Below, in pieces: positions 36,111 through 48,690 of a stretch of 64,000 bases of DNA. The first letter of the stretch is position 1; each line of letters starts with the position of its first letter. This stretch comes from Cryptomeria japonica (lineage: Eukaryota > Streptophyta > Pinopsida > Cupressales > Cupressaceae). Below the pieces are notes generated by a model. That model did not search any database. It was not told the DNA's origin and saw nothing but the letters and a program-made list of their open reading frames with translations. The DNA lies in NCBI RefSeq assembly GCF_030272615.1, contig NC_081405.1, forward strand, positions 313,926,235-313,990,234, read 5' to 3'. The position numbers were made by a program, and so were the translations under genes.

Positions 36111-37298
36111 AAAATGAATGGGTGATTGATAATGGATGCTCTCATCATATGATAGGTGATAAGGAAAAGTTTGTGAGCTTGTAAAAGTATGATGGCGGTG
36201 TTGCTAGGTTTGGTGATGACAAAGATGGTATAATTCGTGGTAGAGTTTCTATTTATCTTGATGGTAAGCACAATACTAATGATGTCTTGAATGTAGAAGT
36301 CCTAAAACATAATCTTTTGAGTGTTGGATAGATGGTTGACAAGGGATATGATCTTCAATTCAAGAATGGGAAGTGTAAAATCTTGAGTAGTTCCGAAAAT
36401 GAGATTGCATTAGGTACAAAGACAAAAGGTAATATCTTTCACTTGAATGTTGCTGGTAAAAGTTGTTTGATTGCTTAGATTGATTAAAGTTGGTTGTAGC
36501 ATAGAAGGATGTGTCATGTGAATTTTTATAGCATGATTAAGATAAGTTCTACTTAGGCCGTAAGAGATCTTCCTAAATTGATGAAGCCTACTAACTCTAT
36601 ATGAAAAGAATGTCAACTAGGGAAGAAAACCAGAGTTTCTTTCAAAAGTAAAAAACATTTTTCTAATGGACTGTTGGATCTTGTGCATACTGATTTTTGT
36701 GGCCCCTTTAGAGTCAGAAGTTTGCAAGGAGATAGATATTTCATGTTGTCGATTGATGATTATTCAAGGATGATGTGGGTTACTTTCTTAAGGGAAAAGT
36801 CTGAAGGTTTAGAGAAATTCAAGATTTTCAAGGCTATGGTTGAGACAAAGGCATGATTGAAGCCGAAGTGTCTGAGATTTGACAGAGGTGGAGAATTCAT
36901 CTCTGGTCAGTTCAATTCATTCTGTGAAGAGCATGAGATAAAGAGACATTTATCTGCTCTGAGAACCTCTTAGGAAAATGGAGTTGTGGAAAGGAAGAAC
37001 AAAACTATTCAGGAAGCTGCTAAGACAACAATGATTGAAGGAAATGTTCCACATGTCTATTGGAGAGAAGCTATGAGTATTATTGTTACTCTCTTAATCG
37101 GGTGCATATTAAAGGTGATACCGGTAAGACTCCTCATGAATTATGGTTTGGTCATACTTCTATTGTTAGATATTTCACAATTTTTGGAAGTAAATGCTAT
37201 ATCAAAAAGGGATGAAGATTTAGGGAAGTTTGATGCTAGATGTGATGATGAAATATTTCTTGGTTATTCTACTAAAAAAAAGGCCTACTGGTGCTATA
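36111..37298 (+). pseudogene. pol: Copia protease and integrase
   Basis: The protease site reads WVIDNGCSHHM near 36119; DNG replaces the usual DSG. The pre-integrase zinc region follows (HRRMCHVNF near 36500, preceded by a TAG where Trp is usual). Integrase core: HTDFCGP with the first Asp at ~36692, RFDRGGEF near 36880 with the second Asp, and ENGVVERKN near 36977 with the Glu. Stops at ~36182, 36329, 36478, 36553, 36856 and 36971 break it. Integrase would insert the cDNA into chromosomes. The reading frame is cut at the CTATA duplication and resumes at 41480. Confidence 0.9.
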
Positions 37299-40200
37299 TG
37301 TAATGCCCCGCCAGGAAACCCCGAAGGGATAAGCCAAAATACAAGAATAGAGTGCAATAATTTTTTTTAAAAAGTTACACCACATTAAGATACAACAAGA
37401 TATCAAAGATTCAGATTACATAGCGGAAGACTTCAACTAACACCTAAAGAGTTTCCCAACGAGATTACTTAAATTTCACAATTCACTTAACTCACACAAT
37501 TAATCCAATACGTTGATTATTTTAATAACGAGATAATTCTTAATTAGGATAATTTCTTTCCGAAGATGGAAATATAAATTGCAAGCAAAGATTCAATCAT
37601 TAAGATCTATTCATAATCTTCATTCAAGCTTTTCATAAAAATAGAAGCCATACATCTAATATTCTAACACACTAGAATTTCATCATAAACATATGAGATC
37701 TTTCAAGCATACTAAATTTCCTTAACAACAACTGAATATATTCCATTACTCTAAGTTACATTCTTTCATATTCCAATTTATTGCATTAGAAAAGACGATT
37801 GCATACATGCATCTATGATAAATCTCATCTAAACCACTTATGCATTCGATCAAAAAAAATATTCAAGAAAGGACTGCATATAAGCATTTAAAGTTAATTC
37901 CATTTATCCACTTATCCATTCTAACATAAGCTAATCATACATGATAAAGCTGATTAAAGGAGACATAAGAGAATAACATCACATAACACCATAATGATCT
38001 CGGAGTTCACCCCTAAAGGGCTACATCTTTGGGTCTGCTCAACTGCAAGACCCCTCTGATAATTAATAAAGTTAAGAATATAAGAGGTTACACCATATAC
38101 AATCCTGCCATCAAGGCGAAACATAAACAATATACAAGCGACCGCATCGGTCAATTAATACATAAACGATCCCTGAAAAGAAAAGGATCCAGCTGAACAT
38201 AATCAAAGCTAATACAAAGGTCCAGAAGAGCATCCACAAGACTGAGCCATCACCACCCAAGGTCTAACATGAAACCAAGTGCTCACAAGGGCAAGACAAT
38301 AGGACGACCCACAAAAGTGCTCCTAACAGGACAAAACGACAACACACTAGCGAACGTAGGGACAAGTGTCATCACACAACTTGGTATGGTTACCATGGCA
38401 AGTCTTCATAGGTCCCGGCCCCATACACTGGGTTACCCAGGCAACCTAATCCGAGCTTCCGGCCCATCCAAGCCTCATGTGGACCCACACATCCTCTCGT
38501 GAAGACAAGGATGATGGTATGCCATTTCAGGCCTTCTCACAGCATGTCAAGTCTATGTTAGCACTCGTCCCATGTGTGAGGCACAATTATCTTACTTAGA
38601 GATTACATTCTAATCTACTGATAGGTTATCACTTATTAGACTCACTTTCGATGGGTTACCCAGCAGCCACTTTGGGCGCGGCCCCCAATCGAAAGCCACC
38701 TTCCCATACGACACTAGACTATACTCAGACGAACTCAAAACCCAAGGAATACACATGGTCAGACGAACAGAGTTCAAGAAGGAGGAAACATCCCTCATTT
38801 GGTCAAACACGAATCATCATTCGACACCTACACAAAGGATATGACCAACTATGACACCACCACAATACAATAGTCAACTCAGAATCGAGGACTGAAACAG
38901 GTACCCCAAATCAATCCATACGATAGGGACCTATCAAACAAAACACGACTTGCCATTACATAAGCAAAAGCGAATACATAAATTAAACTCGCATAGGCAA
39001 TAATCGGAAAAGACAATATTTTTTCAAATTGATTTAAGCATAACAGTTGATCCAATTCTCTGATTGATCTAAGTTTTCAAAATGCATTGACGGGAAATCA
39101 CCGTTACCAGGTGAGTACAATACCACAATTAGCAATAGTACCATTGTCTATTTCTCAAACAAAGGAGAAATATAAATTAACCATTCATTTTACTAAATGA
39201 GAATATCAGTAACTAAACAATTTCCCAAATGATACTAAATTAAATTCCCAAAAGCACATCGTTTAAATTCAAATATCCAACGATAAAATATTTCACTTAC
39301 TTCTCAATTATTCAAATGATATGTTCTTGAATAATATTTAACATCATCAATTAGTAATTATATCATATTTCAACAATTTTCCATTAACATAATATTCTAT
39401 TTTATTTTTAAACAATACTTCCTCAATTAGCCAAATACTCTAATTAGCTAGAAGGTAAGATATAAATTTATTAATCCAAGATTAGTCCAAAATATAACCA
39501 ATTAATATTCAATGGCGAAATTAGCAATTCTGGAATTTAATTAGAAAATGTGCACTAATCATAAAATGAAATTGACTATTAATTAACATATAAATTTCAT
39601 TATACAATTAATTAATATCAAATTATCATTAACTATGATTATGCCACATTAATCATAATTAAAAATCTAATTAAAACTTAACATGAAATAATATTAAAAT
39701 ATTATATATATATATTTTTTTGAATAATAAAAAAAATACATAAAAAAAACAAACATTTTTTTAAAAACTAAAAAAAAACATTTTATATGGGGCGGCGAAG
39801 GCCGGGCCCACCTCCCAACGCGGATGGCTGGGCGCCCAAACCCTAGTCGGAGGGGAGACCTGTGCGGGCGGCGCCACTGTGGTGCCCGCAGGTTCCGCGG
39901 CGCCTTGTGGCCACCGCGGCCCCTGCGGCCACCGCAATGCACTCGCAACCACCACGAGCCGCGAACAAGAGCGGGGGAGGGGAGGAGGAGGCGGGTGGAG
40001 CTCCGCTCCCCGCCCTCCAAACCCCAACAAAAGTTTCATTTTTATATATTGCACAGGTTCGATTTTTTTTTAAAACAACAAATCCAAATTTGTTTTTTTA
40101 TAAATTTCGATTTATAATAAGATCAGTTTACAATGAGGTATGTTTTGGCATCATATTTTCTTTGATGGTATTCATTCTTTCCAAATACAAATGGGTTTCA

Positions 40201-41474
40201 AACACCCAAAAAGAATTGAGGAATAACAAAACCTCAAATAAATTTCCAGCCAAACTCATAATGGGCCAAAAAGGAACTATTCTTCATACAAAATTACAAT
40301 CAATCAGGCAAACTAACTAATTTACTATAACAGTTCTTAATCTTGGCATTCCATGGAGAATCTGGAACCAAGATAGTATGAAAACATTCAAACCCCCATT
40401 TTTATTTTATTTTAATTTAAACAATAACTAAATTGATAAACAGATCCTACCTGATCTCGCATTCCTGGCAAGATCTGCTGAAGAGCCCCAATCTGCCGCT
40501 CTCAAAACCCTTCCTTCTCCTTCCAAAACCCCCAAATTTCATCCCAAAAATATTTTCCAACAAACATTTTTTCCAAAAACATCCATCCTCAAAATTTTCC
40601 AAGAATTTAGGTTTTAAAGAAGAGTTGACCAAAATTCCATTTTTGGAATTAAAATTTTTATTTAAAATAATCTTCCCAAAACTAATTCTTTTCTAACTAT
40701 TTCAATAAATTAAATAGTTTTCAATTCACAATTGATTTTCTCACTCAACTGAAATTTAACCTTTCTATATCAAAATGCCAAAAGATTAAATTAATTCTAT
40801 TGAAATTAAATTTAAATCTTTCTTTTTCAACAACATATACAAAATGCATTTAATATTCAAAATCAACCATTTAATTGAACTTACTCCCAATTTAAAATGA
40901 GCAATCCAATATCAACGAAAATCGCATAACGAAATCCCGATTAATCTAGTCCATTAATCTTTAATGCACAAACACATATTTAATCAAATTAAATACTAAG
41001 GACTAATTAATCAATTTAACCATACACACCAAGCACGCAAACCGAGAAGGTCAACCAAACAGACGACTCGCAAACCCAAACAAAAAGGGATTACTAACGG
41101 CGACTGACGATGCTCACTTGAGCACGACTAAGGTCAACTAGGGTCTTACGACCACCTAATCCAACTCTAAGGATTAAAGAGGTACACTCAAACCTGCAAA
41201 TCCAGGTGAAGACGAACCTCGCACTCATGCGGCGTTGTACCTGAAATCTCTTGCAACCAAGAGTCATACATGCATACATATATAAAATTTAATGAAAGCG
41301 TTAGCCCGGTATTAATACCACGAAATAGGAACACTAAACAACTTGCATACAACTAGTGTGAAAACCACATCAACAACTATGCGTTAAATCAAACATCTGA
41401 CTATAACATTATATTAAGATAAACTGAACAAGATTAAACCGAGATTAGAAATTGATTAGGGCAGGGGTACTACA
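37299..41474 (+). mobile_element. 4.2-kb giant LTR-like insertion, TSD CTATA
   Basis: The unit starts TGTAATGCCCCGCC, ends GGGTACTACA and is flanked by CTATA (37294-37298, 41475-41479). The interrupted pol reading frame continues correctly when the unit and one CTATA are taken away, which confirms the boundaries. Its start matches the reverse complement of the end of the 52567-58099 insertion (TGTAGCGCCCGCC...AACCCCG), so both are one family in opposite orientations. There is no gag or pol, and no primer site inside. A GC-rich island lies at 39788-40025. A very long solo LTR is the simplest reading. Confidence 0.88.
39788..40025 (+). repeat. GC-rich island inside AT-rich giant LTR
   Basis: About 240 bases of very high GC (GCCGGGCCCACC, GGCCACCGCGGCCCC, GAGGAGGAGGCGGGTGG) sit within DNA that is otherwise strongly AT-rich. 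Overlapping ORFs in several frames on both strands (39694-40320) follow from its composition and are not supported as genes. Confidence 0.75.
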
Positions 41475-41479
41475 CTATA

Positions 41480-43400
41480 ATAAAAGATTGAGAAAGATAA
41501 TTGAGAATGCTAATGTGAAAGTTGATGAAGGTAATGAGTATCAGCCTATATGCTCTGGATATGATTCAGATGATTAGAATGACAGTTCTGATAAAGACAA
41601 GCAAAATCAAAATCAAAATCAAGTTCAGACTGCTCTGGTGAATCCAATGACTCAAGGTGAAGGAAATAGTGCAAGTGCAGAAGAAAGAAGACAAGAGTCT
41701 ATAGTTCAAGAAAATCCTAAGACTTTGAGGTATGTAAGATTGAATCATTCAAAAAATCAGATAATAGGAGATAAAAATAAAGGTGTTCAGACTAGTAGAA
41801 GAATTAGAAGATCAAGTTGAGTATTGTTTAATTTCTAAGATTGAACCTAAGGATGTGAGTCAAGTATGTAAAGATGAACATTGGGTTTAAGTGATGGAAG
41901 AATAATTGAATCAGATTGAGAAGAATAATAAATAGATTATGATACCTAGACCTAAGGACAAGAATGTAATTGGAATGAGTCTTCTGGAATAAATTGAATG
42001 AGGAAGGTTAAGTTGTTAGGAACAAAGAAAGATTTGTTTGTAAAGGATATTCACAGATGGAAGGAATTGATGTTCAAGAGACTTTGCTTCGGTGGCAAGA
42101 ATTGAAGTTATTAGATTATTTCTTGCTTATGCTGCTTACAGGGATTTCAAGGTCTATCAGATGGATGTGAAGTCAACATTTTTAAATGGTGAGTTGGAAG
42201 AGGAAGCATACATAGAGCAATCCGATGGATTTCAGTTGACTAATGAAAAGATATGGTTTTCCAGTTGAAGAAAGCATTCTATGGATTGGAGCAAGCCCCT
42301 AAAGCATGGTATGCTAGATTGGATAAGTATTTGCTAAATCTTGGATTCAACAAAGATGTTGCTGATAATAATTTGTATTTCAAGATTGATCATGATAACA
42401 TTTTGATTGTTGATTTTTTTGTTGATGACATTATTTTTGGAGGGAATGATAATTTGTGTAAGAAGTTTGTTGATGAGATGCAAAATGAGTTTGAGATGTC
42501 TATGATTGGTGAAATATTCTTTCTGGGATTGCAAATTATACAACCAAAATTACACAACCAAAAAAAGGTATCTTCATATCTCAGTCAAAGTATGTGAAGG
42601 AATTATTGAAGAAGTTTGGATTAGATGATTAAAAGCCAGTTGGTACTCCTATGGTGACCGGATGTAAGTTGACTAATGATGATGATTCCCTTAAAGAAAA
42701 TCAAACCAATTACAAATCTATAATTGGTGGATTGCTATATTTGACTCAAACTAGATCGGATATCATGAGTGTTGTTTGTCTTGTTGCTAGATTTCAAGCT
42801 GATCCTAAAGAATATCATGTTACTATTGTTAAAAGAATCTTTAGATATCTGAAAGGAACTGTTGATTTTGACTTATGGTACCCTAAAGATGATGATTTTA
42901 CTTTGAGTTCTTTTACTGATGCTGATTGAGCAGGAGATGTTAATGATTGGAAGAGTACTAGTGGTGGTGCATTTTTCTTGGGTAAGAGATTTGTTTCATG
43001 GTTGAGTAAGAAGAAAAATTCCATTTCTTTATCTACTGCAGAGGTAGAATATATTGCTGCTGCTAACAATTGTATTTAGGTGGTTTGGATGAAGCAAATG
43101 TTGAAGGATATCATAATTGTGTATGTTGAGCCTATTTCTATTTATTGTGATTATTCAAGTGCTATTAACATTTCTAAGAATCCGATGTTATATTCAAACA
43201 CTAAGCATATATCTGTCAAGTTTCATTTTCTGAGAGAGAAGGTAAATGAGAAAGAAATCAAGTTGGAATATGTATTCACAAAGGAATAGATTGCAAACAT
43301 TTTCATGAAGCCTTTGCCTAAGGATACTTTTGAGTATGTCAGAGAGAAGTTAGGGGTAGTTTCCCCTCTTGATCAAAACTAAGGTGCATTGGTATGCATC
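41480..43400 (+). pseudogene. pol: Copia reverse transcriptase and RNase H
   Basis: After a variable Asn/Gln-rich linker, the RT begins near 42080 (Y..YQMDVKSTFLNGELEE at ~42160), followed by FQLKKAFYGLEQAPKAWY at ~42256 and the catalytic FVDDIIF at 42418-42438 (YVDD is usual). RNase H follows (FTDAD then a TGA then AGD near 42920, STSGGAFFLG, LSTAEVEYIAA near 43033, NTKHI near 43198). RT copies element RNA into DNA and RNase H removes the RNA. Several frameshifts and stops, including many where CAG or TGG is expected. ORF pieces at 42253-42597, 42651-42929 and 43080-43289 belong here. Confidence 0.9.
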
Positions 43401-43495
43401 AATCCGATGCATTTCATAGTCATATCTTGTAGTGACCCGGATTGATGAGTTGACTTCTACTTAGGGGGGGTAGTCAGATATTCAGATATGTGTTT

Positions 43496-43661
43496 TTTGT
43501 CATTGATGTCAAAGGGGAAGAGATTTGTGTGAAAAACTGTGCAATGATCTAAGGAGGAGAGATATTTGTAGTGAGAAAGAGTTATCTTAGAGAGTTGTTG
43601 ATTTCTTTGACATTGATCGTTTTTCACATCATATGTTGTCATCAATGCCAAAGGGGGAGAT
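43496..43661 (+). promoter_or_regulatory. Polypurine tract region, duplicated
   Basis: The functional tract AAAGGGGGAGAT (43650-43661) lies directly before TGTTGG. A related block GTCATTGATGTCAAAGGGGA about 140 bases upstream (43499-43518) looks like an older or duplicated tract. Confidence 0.8.
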
Positions 43662-44020
43662 TGTTGGATATTGTTATTCGTATGCTGCAAATATGTGCTT
43701 TAATGATATCGAGAGATGTGTTGTCATTGATGTCAACATATTTTCTCTGTCTAGTGCAGTGATGCAGTGAAGTTCAGTTGGTTTATGTTGTATATTGATG
43801 ATTAGTGTTTGCAGATTAAAGGGTTTGTAGCGTGATATCTCTAGTTGTTTTAGTGTGAGGGTCAAAGATCCGCATGAAGATTTGAGTGAGTTATGAGTAT
43901 CTGTGTTGTGGCTAGTTTTTTTGTTGTTCAGTGATGGCAATGTTCAGTATTTTGATCTGCATTGCTCGACATTTTAATATCTTGATTTGTGGATTTGGAA
44001 TTATGTTTGGGATGTTGATG

Positions 44021-45053
44021 TGTTGGAATCAAGGAACACAAATAAAAGTAGTGTAGAGACACAAAGCAAATAACTACAACACCATAACACTAATATTTTT
44101 ATGTGAAAACTTGATTAAGGTAAAAACCATGGCGGGATTGAGACCCACGATTTTCGTATACCTTGTTAGAAGTATAATAATATTACATGAGGGGAATGCA
44201 CATGCATTCAGGCACACTGCCTAGAGCTCACTACTCAAATTACAATAAGGGATACAATCCTGGAAGACTCATTGCCTTACAAGTGATTACATATAATAAT
44301 TGGAATGTTTGAATTGATAAACAACATCTACAAACACCAAAAACAGTTCCAGTTACGCACAAAATACTCTATTCTGCAATACTGCTCTGTTCTGTTGTTC
44401 TGCTAAATTCTGGAGCACAAATCCTTTGGTAGTGCATTTGAAACTGCGCACAATCGCTCATACACACTTCCACACAACCATCAATATAAAAAATAATCAA
44501 ATCAATCGCTCATATATATCTGCAACATCAAATTAAATATTTTACATGTCGACCCAAAAACGCATAACACGCAAATGAAACGTGTTAACCAAGTCGGCTC
44601 AATCCGATGCAAAACAATCAAGCGGACCAAAAAACATTATCCATATGCTTCCCATATGTCATCTTAACATCCTCGAACACAAACAATTGTCAAAATTGAT
44701 CCACAAGATCCGCACAATGAATCTCCACATTTTACTATCGATGAACATTGTTCCACCTGAAAACTTGTTTACCAAATCTTCCAAGTCCCTCAAAACTCAA
44801 CATTGGAGGCCATAAAACTAGAATAGGACATATTACACGTCAACAATGCTTATCCAAGATCCAAAACACAAAATACTCAACACTAAATATCTGCCAACCA
44901 TAACACTATACACTCTGCTAGATGTCCTATTCTTCTCACCGGACCTCAATAAATATTCCAATATAAATGAATTATGAATTGTGGATTGGATATCAGACTC
45001 AAGTTTCCATCAATGACAACATTTGAACAATAATGCAGTGTCTCTTGCCAACA
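44021..45053 (-). mobile_element. Copia-type solo LTR, TSD TGATG
   Basis: Read on the minus strand it starts TGTTGGCAAGAG and ends GATTCCAACA, 1,033 bp, flanked by TGATG (44016-44020, 45054-45058). It shares GTGAGCTCTAGGCAGTGTGC with the LTR it sits in, so a related copia family inserted into its relative and then lost its interior. Confidence 0.93.
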
Positions 45054-45208
45054 TGATGTGTGTCCTCAATTCAATTGGTTTGTGGTTTGGTGCACTCCAC
45101 AAGTGATTTTTCCAAGTTGACAATCAGTTCAGTTGATGTTCTTGAAGTTTGGTATGGTGATAACGATGATTCTAGTAATTTGAGTTGGTGTGGATGTTGC
45201 AGTGGTAA

Positions 45209-46299
45209 TTTAGTGTCCCCTACCCGATTAATTATAATTAATCTATTTCGATATACTAAAATTGATTGAGAGACTAATCATGAAGCTTGCCATCGATATT
45301 CTTTAATTTATTCGTTATTAACAAGTGCTTATTTATTTTCCTCATTAGATGATTAATTTCACTATTCATAGTTCTTAATATAGATATCAGACCCCACTAC
45401 TACTTCAATTTTAAGGAAGAAGGGTCTATGTATGTTACTAAAGCACTTAGAGACCAAATACAATAGGTTCCCTCAAAGTTTACAGATCCAAGCCCTTACC
45501 TATCTTGGGTCTATACCCTCAAGGCTTATGGGTCGCTGATCTCCACCCTATCTTGGGACTTAACTTATTGCTTGGATTTAGACTACCCCTCTTTGGAACA
45601 TCTCATTCCCATCTTCTTAAATATTGACAACAATAACATGATTTAGACTATAAGTATACTAATTTCTTATGTATTATGAATATTTATGAAATTAAGTATG
45701 TCTGTCATACATATTGCAGTCCATATTAATATTACTATTAATTTTGCATAAGAACATTATCGAGCTTCATATATTAAGTATACTTATTAAACACATCTCC
45801 ATGCATACCACCAAGAACAAGGATGTTACTGCCTGCAACTTAATAACAGTTCTGATCTCATCTGATCCATGGTGATGTCACTAGATGCTTTTAATTTCTT
45901 CCCTTTATATCTCTCAATGTGAGGGAGAGGTCACACCTCTTCATCATGTATGTCCTTGGCAAGAGACACACCCTTTCACCATTAGCACCCTTTGAAAGAG
46001 TGCAACTCTTCATTCTTTCTACCCTTTGAAAGGGACACAACCTTCCACAATCAGATCTGCACTTCTATTTAAATCAGATCTGCACTTTTCATTTTCCAAA
46101 TTCTCCCCCTCTCAAATGAGGTTCTCTTCTCCCTTTTATATCTCATTGTTGAGGGAGTCACAACTTTTCCTTTCATGTCTTTTGAATTTTTATTAAGTTA
46201 ATTAATTTTTAATTAGTCATATTTAATTATATTATTTTATATTTTAATTTTATTTTTATCATTAATTATTAAATTCTATTTCAAAGTGGGGACATTACA
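45209..46299 (-). repeat. 3' LTR of the short element
   Basis: Ends read TGTAATGTCCCC at 46299 (minus strand) and GGGGACACTAAA at 45209; the outer end has lost the canonical CA. 45838-46010 matches the remnant LTR at 12600-12800. Confidence 0.75.
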
Positions 46300-46547
46300 G
46301 TCTGTCCAACCCAAGATTGCTTGTCCTCAAGCAATGATCAATTTTAATTTTCTTAAATTAAGTCATCTACCAATATGAATAAAAAATACAATGCATACAC
46401 ATGAAAAACATGAAGCATACACATGGATATCTGCAAACATGGAACATAGTGAATACACATATTGTCAATTTTTTTTTTATTGATTAGAATGACTCATTGA
46501 TTCATCTTTACCTTGCAGGATGGCAAGATCATAGCTCCGATACCATT
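46300..46547 (-). other. Minimal interior with primer site and tail motif
   Basis: The primer site TGGTATCGGAGC (46534-46545) differs by one base from the iMet site. The opposite end carries ATTGCTTGAGGACAAGC. Nothing is encoded between them. Confidence 0.82.
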
Positions 46548-46980
46548 TGTAATGTCCCCTACTAGGGTTTGGTCAATTTTAACCCTAATTAATCTATTTT
46601 CAAAGTACTTATGACTTAAACTAACTTGATTAACAGTCAAGACTATCTTAACATGAATCAAATCTGAGATGTTCTATCCTTTCTTTAGTTTATCAAGTAC
46701 TTGCTATCTTACCATACTAAATAATTAATCTTATTCCGATTCATTTATAAATCATTCACATATTTTTTAATTACTAGTTATATGAATTATAATTATTATA
46801 TTTATATCTATTATTATATCGATATCTAGATTTACAATCATTATATTATTCTTTTTTCCCTTTCTGATCTACCATGACTTTTATATTCCTCTTCTTATGT
46901 CGAATTACTTATATTGGATTAACAATATTATTTTACATTATCAACATCATATTGTATTGACAATATGATATTATATTAAC

Positions 46981-48690
46981 CATGCTCCTCTTCAGAACTG
47001 GTGCCTCGGTCTACTGTTGGGTGGGTTACTGGTGGTTCCCACAACGATGGTGAGTTTCCCCCACTCGTGGCTGCTACTTCCGGTGCTGGTGTCGTGGCGA
47101 CTCTGTTTGCTACACTGGGTGATTTTGCTGTTGCAGAAGGTCTTCCTTTGGCTTTGGGTACTAATGTTGGTGGTTTGGATGCCAAGATCCCTGTTGGTGG
47201 TTTTGTCCCTCCCAAACCTGGTGTCTCTGATCCAGTTCTGGATTTGGATACCTTGGCGACTGCTGCTAGTGCTAGTGACGACCTTCCTGCGGGTGAGACT
47301 GCTATGCCCAGACCCTTTGCTGGGATGCGTAGCTTTGCCCATGTGGCTAAATCTGCTGCCCAGCCTTCTAGGGGGGTTCGTCCTCTTCCTTGTGCCAAGA
47401 CCTCTCCTGTTGTGGTCTGTGGCCGTGAGGTTATGGAGAATGTTGACTTCTATCAACACAACGCTCTGGTCTGCAAATTTACTGGGTTTTGGCCTTCCCT
47501 CCCAAACCTTCATTGCTGGGTGAGTGATTCTTGGAAGCCCCATATTTCTTATGGCATTGAGCTTTTCCCTTGTGCTAAGGGGTTTTTTGTTGCTTCCTTT
47601 GCCTCTACTCATGATTGCGATTTGATTTTGGGTAAGCTTTGGTCTTGGGAGGATTACTCTCTCTCCCTTAAGCCTTGGACTCCTTCCTTCAACCCCCTTA
47701 CAGAATCTCTCTCTGTTCGTCTGGTTTGGGTCCGCCTCCCCAATCTCCCCCTCCATTTCTGGGAACCTTCTTGTTTTGAGGCCATCGGTAACTCCATTGG
47801 CAACTTCTTGAAGGTTGATGATGCCACATTCTCCATGGGTCATTCTACCTTTGCTTGCCTATTAGTTGATATTGACTTATCGCTGACCCTCCCTAGGGAT
47901 GTGGTTCTTATGGTTGGGGAGACTTGGACTCAATAGCTGGATTATGAGGGCCTCCCATTTCAATGTCGAAGGTGTTTCTCAACGGGTCACCTTGCTTCTG
48001 ACTATTCTCTCTCTCGCTGCAAAGGTGCTGCTACTTGGTGGAAGGATGCTATAGAGGACCACTTGACAATTAATGCTTCAGATTCTGTTTCGGTTGATTC
48101 ATCCCAAGATGAGGTGCCCCTTACAGCTAATGAAGCCCTGGTTGATGTTACTGTTGTTGCGGCCCCTTCCGCCCCCTTGGATCCTCCTCCTGTTGCTCCT
48201 GCTTCTCACTTCCACTCTGCTCCTGGCGTTCCTTCTCTTGTTGTTGCTCCACTGCAACAACCTGTTGCCGCTCTGCAACAGTCTGACAGTGACTCTGTAG
48301 GGTTTTCCCTGCTTGTTTCTTCTGCGAAAGTTCCTACTGATAGTGTTGGGATGGTGGTTTGTCGTAGGCAGAAAGGAAATTCTAACCACCTTTCCCAAGC
48401 CCTCCTTTCTCAAGAGTCGGGGTTTTCTCCCCCCTCTTGATTTGGTTTGGGTGTTGATGGTTTAACTGGTTGGTTTGGCTGGTCTGACTTTGTCCTTTTG
48501 GGGTTTGCACCCCTGCTTGGTCTTTAAATTTTGATAGCCTTTGGCTTTGTAATGGGTTAGCGCCCTTCTTAACGCTACTTTGTTTCAAAAACAATTAGTA
48601 ATAGTTAACGCTAATTATTGAGGGATTGAGGTCTCTTTGTTTTGGGTCAGCGCCCTTGTTAACGCTGCTTTTTTTATCAAAAACAATACT
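46981..48690 (+). mobile_element. ORF1-only LINE-like retroposon, second copy
   Basis: Coding-rich, GC-richer DNA with sharp edges inside an AT-rich LTR. After ORF1 comes a 3' UTR with a ~115-bp near-duplicate (GGGTTAGCGCCCTTCTTAACG at ~48556 and a similar copy at ~48645), and it ends near TTATCAAAAA. No ORF2 is present. A TSD is not clear because the target is repetitive AT sequence. Confidence 0.72.
46983..48440 (+). pseudogene. DUF4283/zinc-knuckle ORF1, nearly intact
   Basis: One frame is open across ~485 codons except a TAG at 47934. It has no ATG at its edge, in keeping with 5' truncation. The order is a Gly/Ala/Pro-rich N-terminal region, FAHVAKSAAQP, the DUF4283 domain (HNALVCKFTGFWP, AKGFFVASFAS, WSWEDYSLSLKPWTP, VWVRLPNLPLHFWEP), the knuckle CRRCFSTGHLASDY with the last Cys changed to Tyr, then a long Pro/Ser/Val-rich tail ending SGFSPPS. 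It is the least decayed coding sequence of its class here, implying a younger insertion. Plant LINE ORF1 proteins of this type bind nucleic acid. Confidence 0.83.

Noticed and set aside
39694-40320. Overlapping Arg/Pro/Gly-rich ORFs on both strands
   Set aside because: High GC content reduces stop codons in all frames; no frame shows a recognisable domain.
45060-45269. 69-codon plus-strand ORF
   Set aside because: Crosses the GGTAA element junction, so it is a by-product of two joined LTR fragments.
47001-47843. 283-codon and other antisense ORFs opposite the second ORF1
   Set aside because: Shadow frames of the GC-richer DUF4283 ORF, which has the matching domain on the plus strand.
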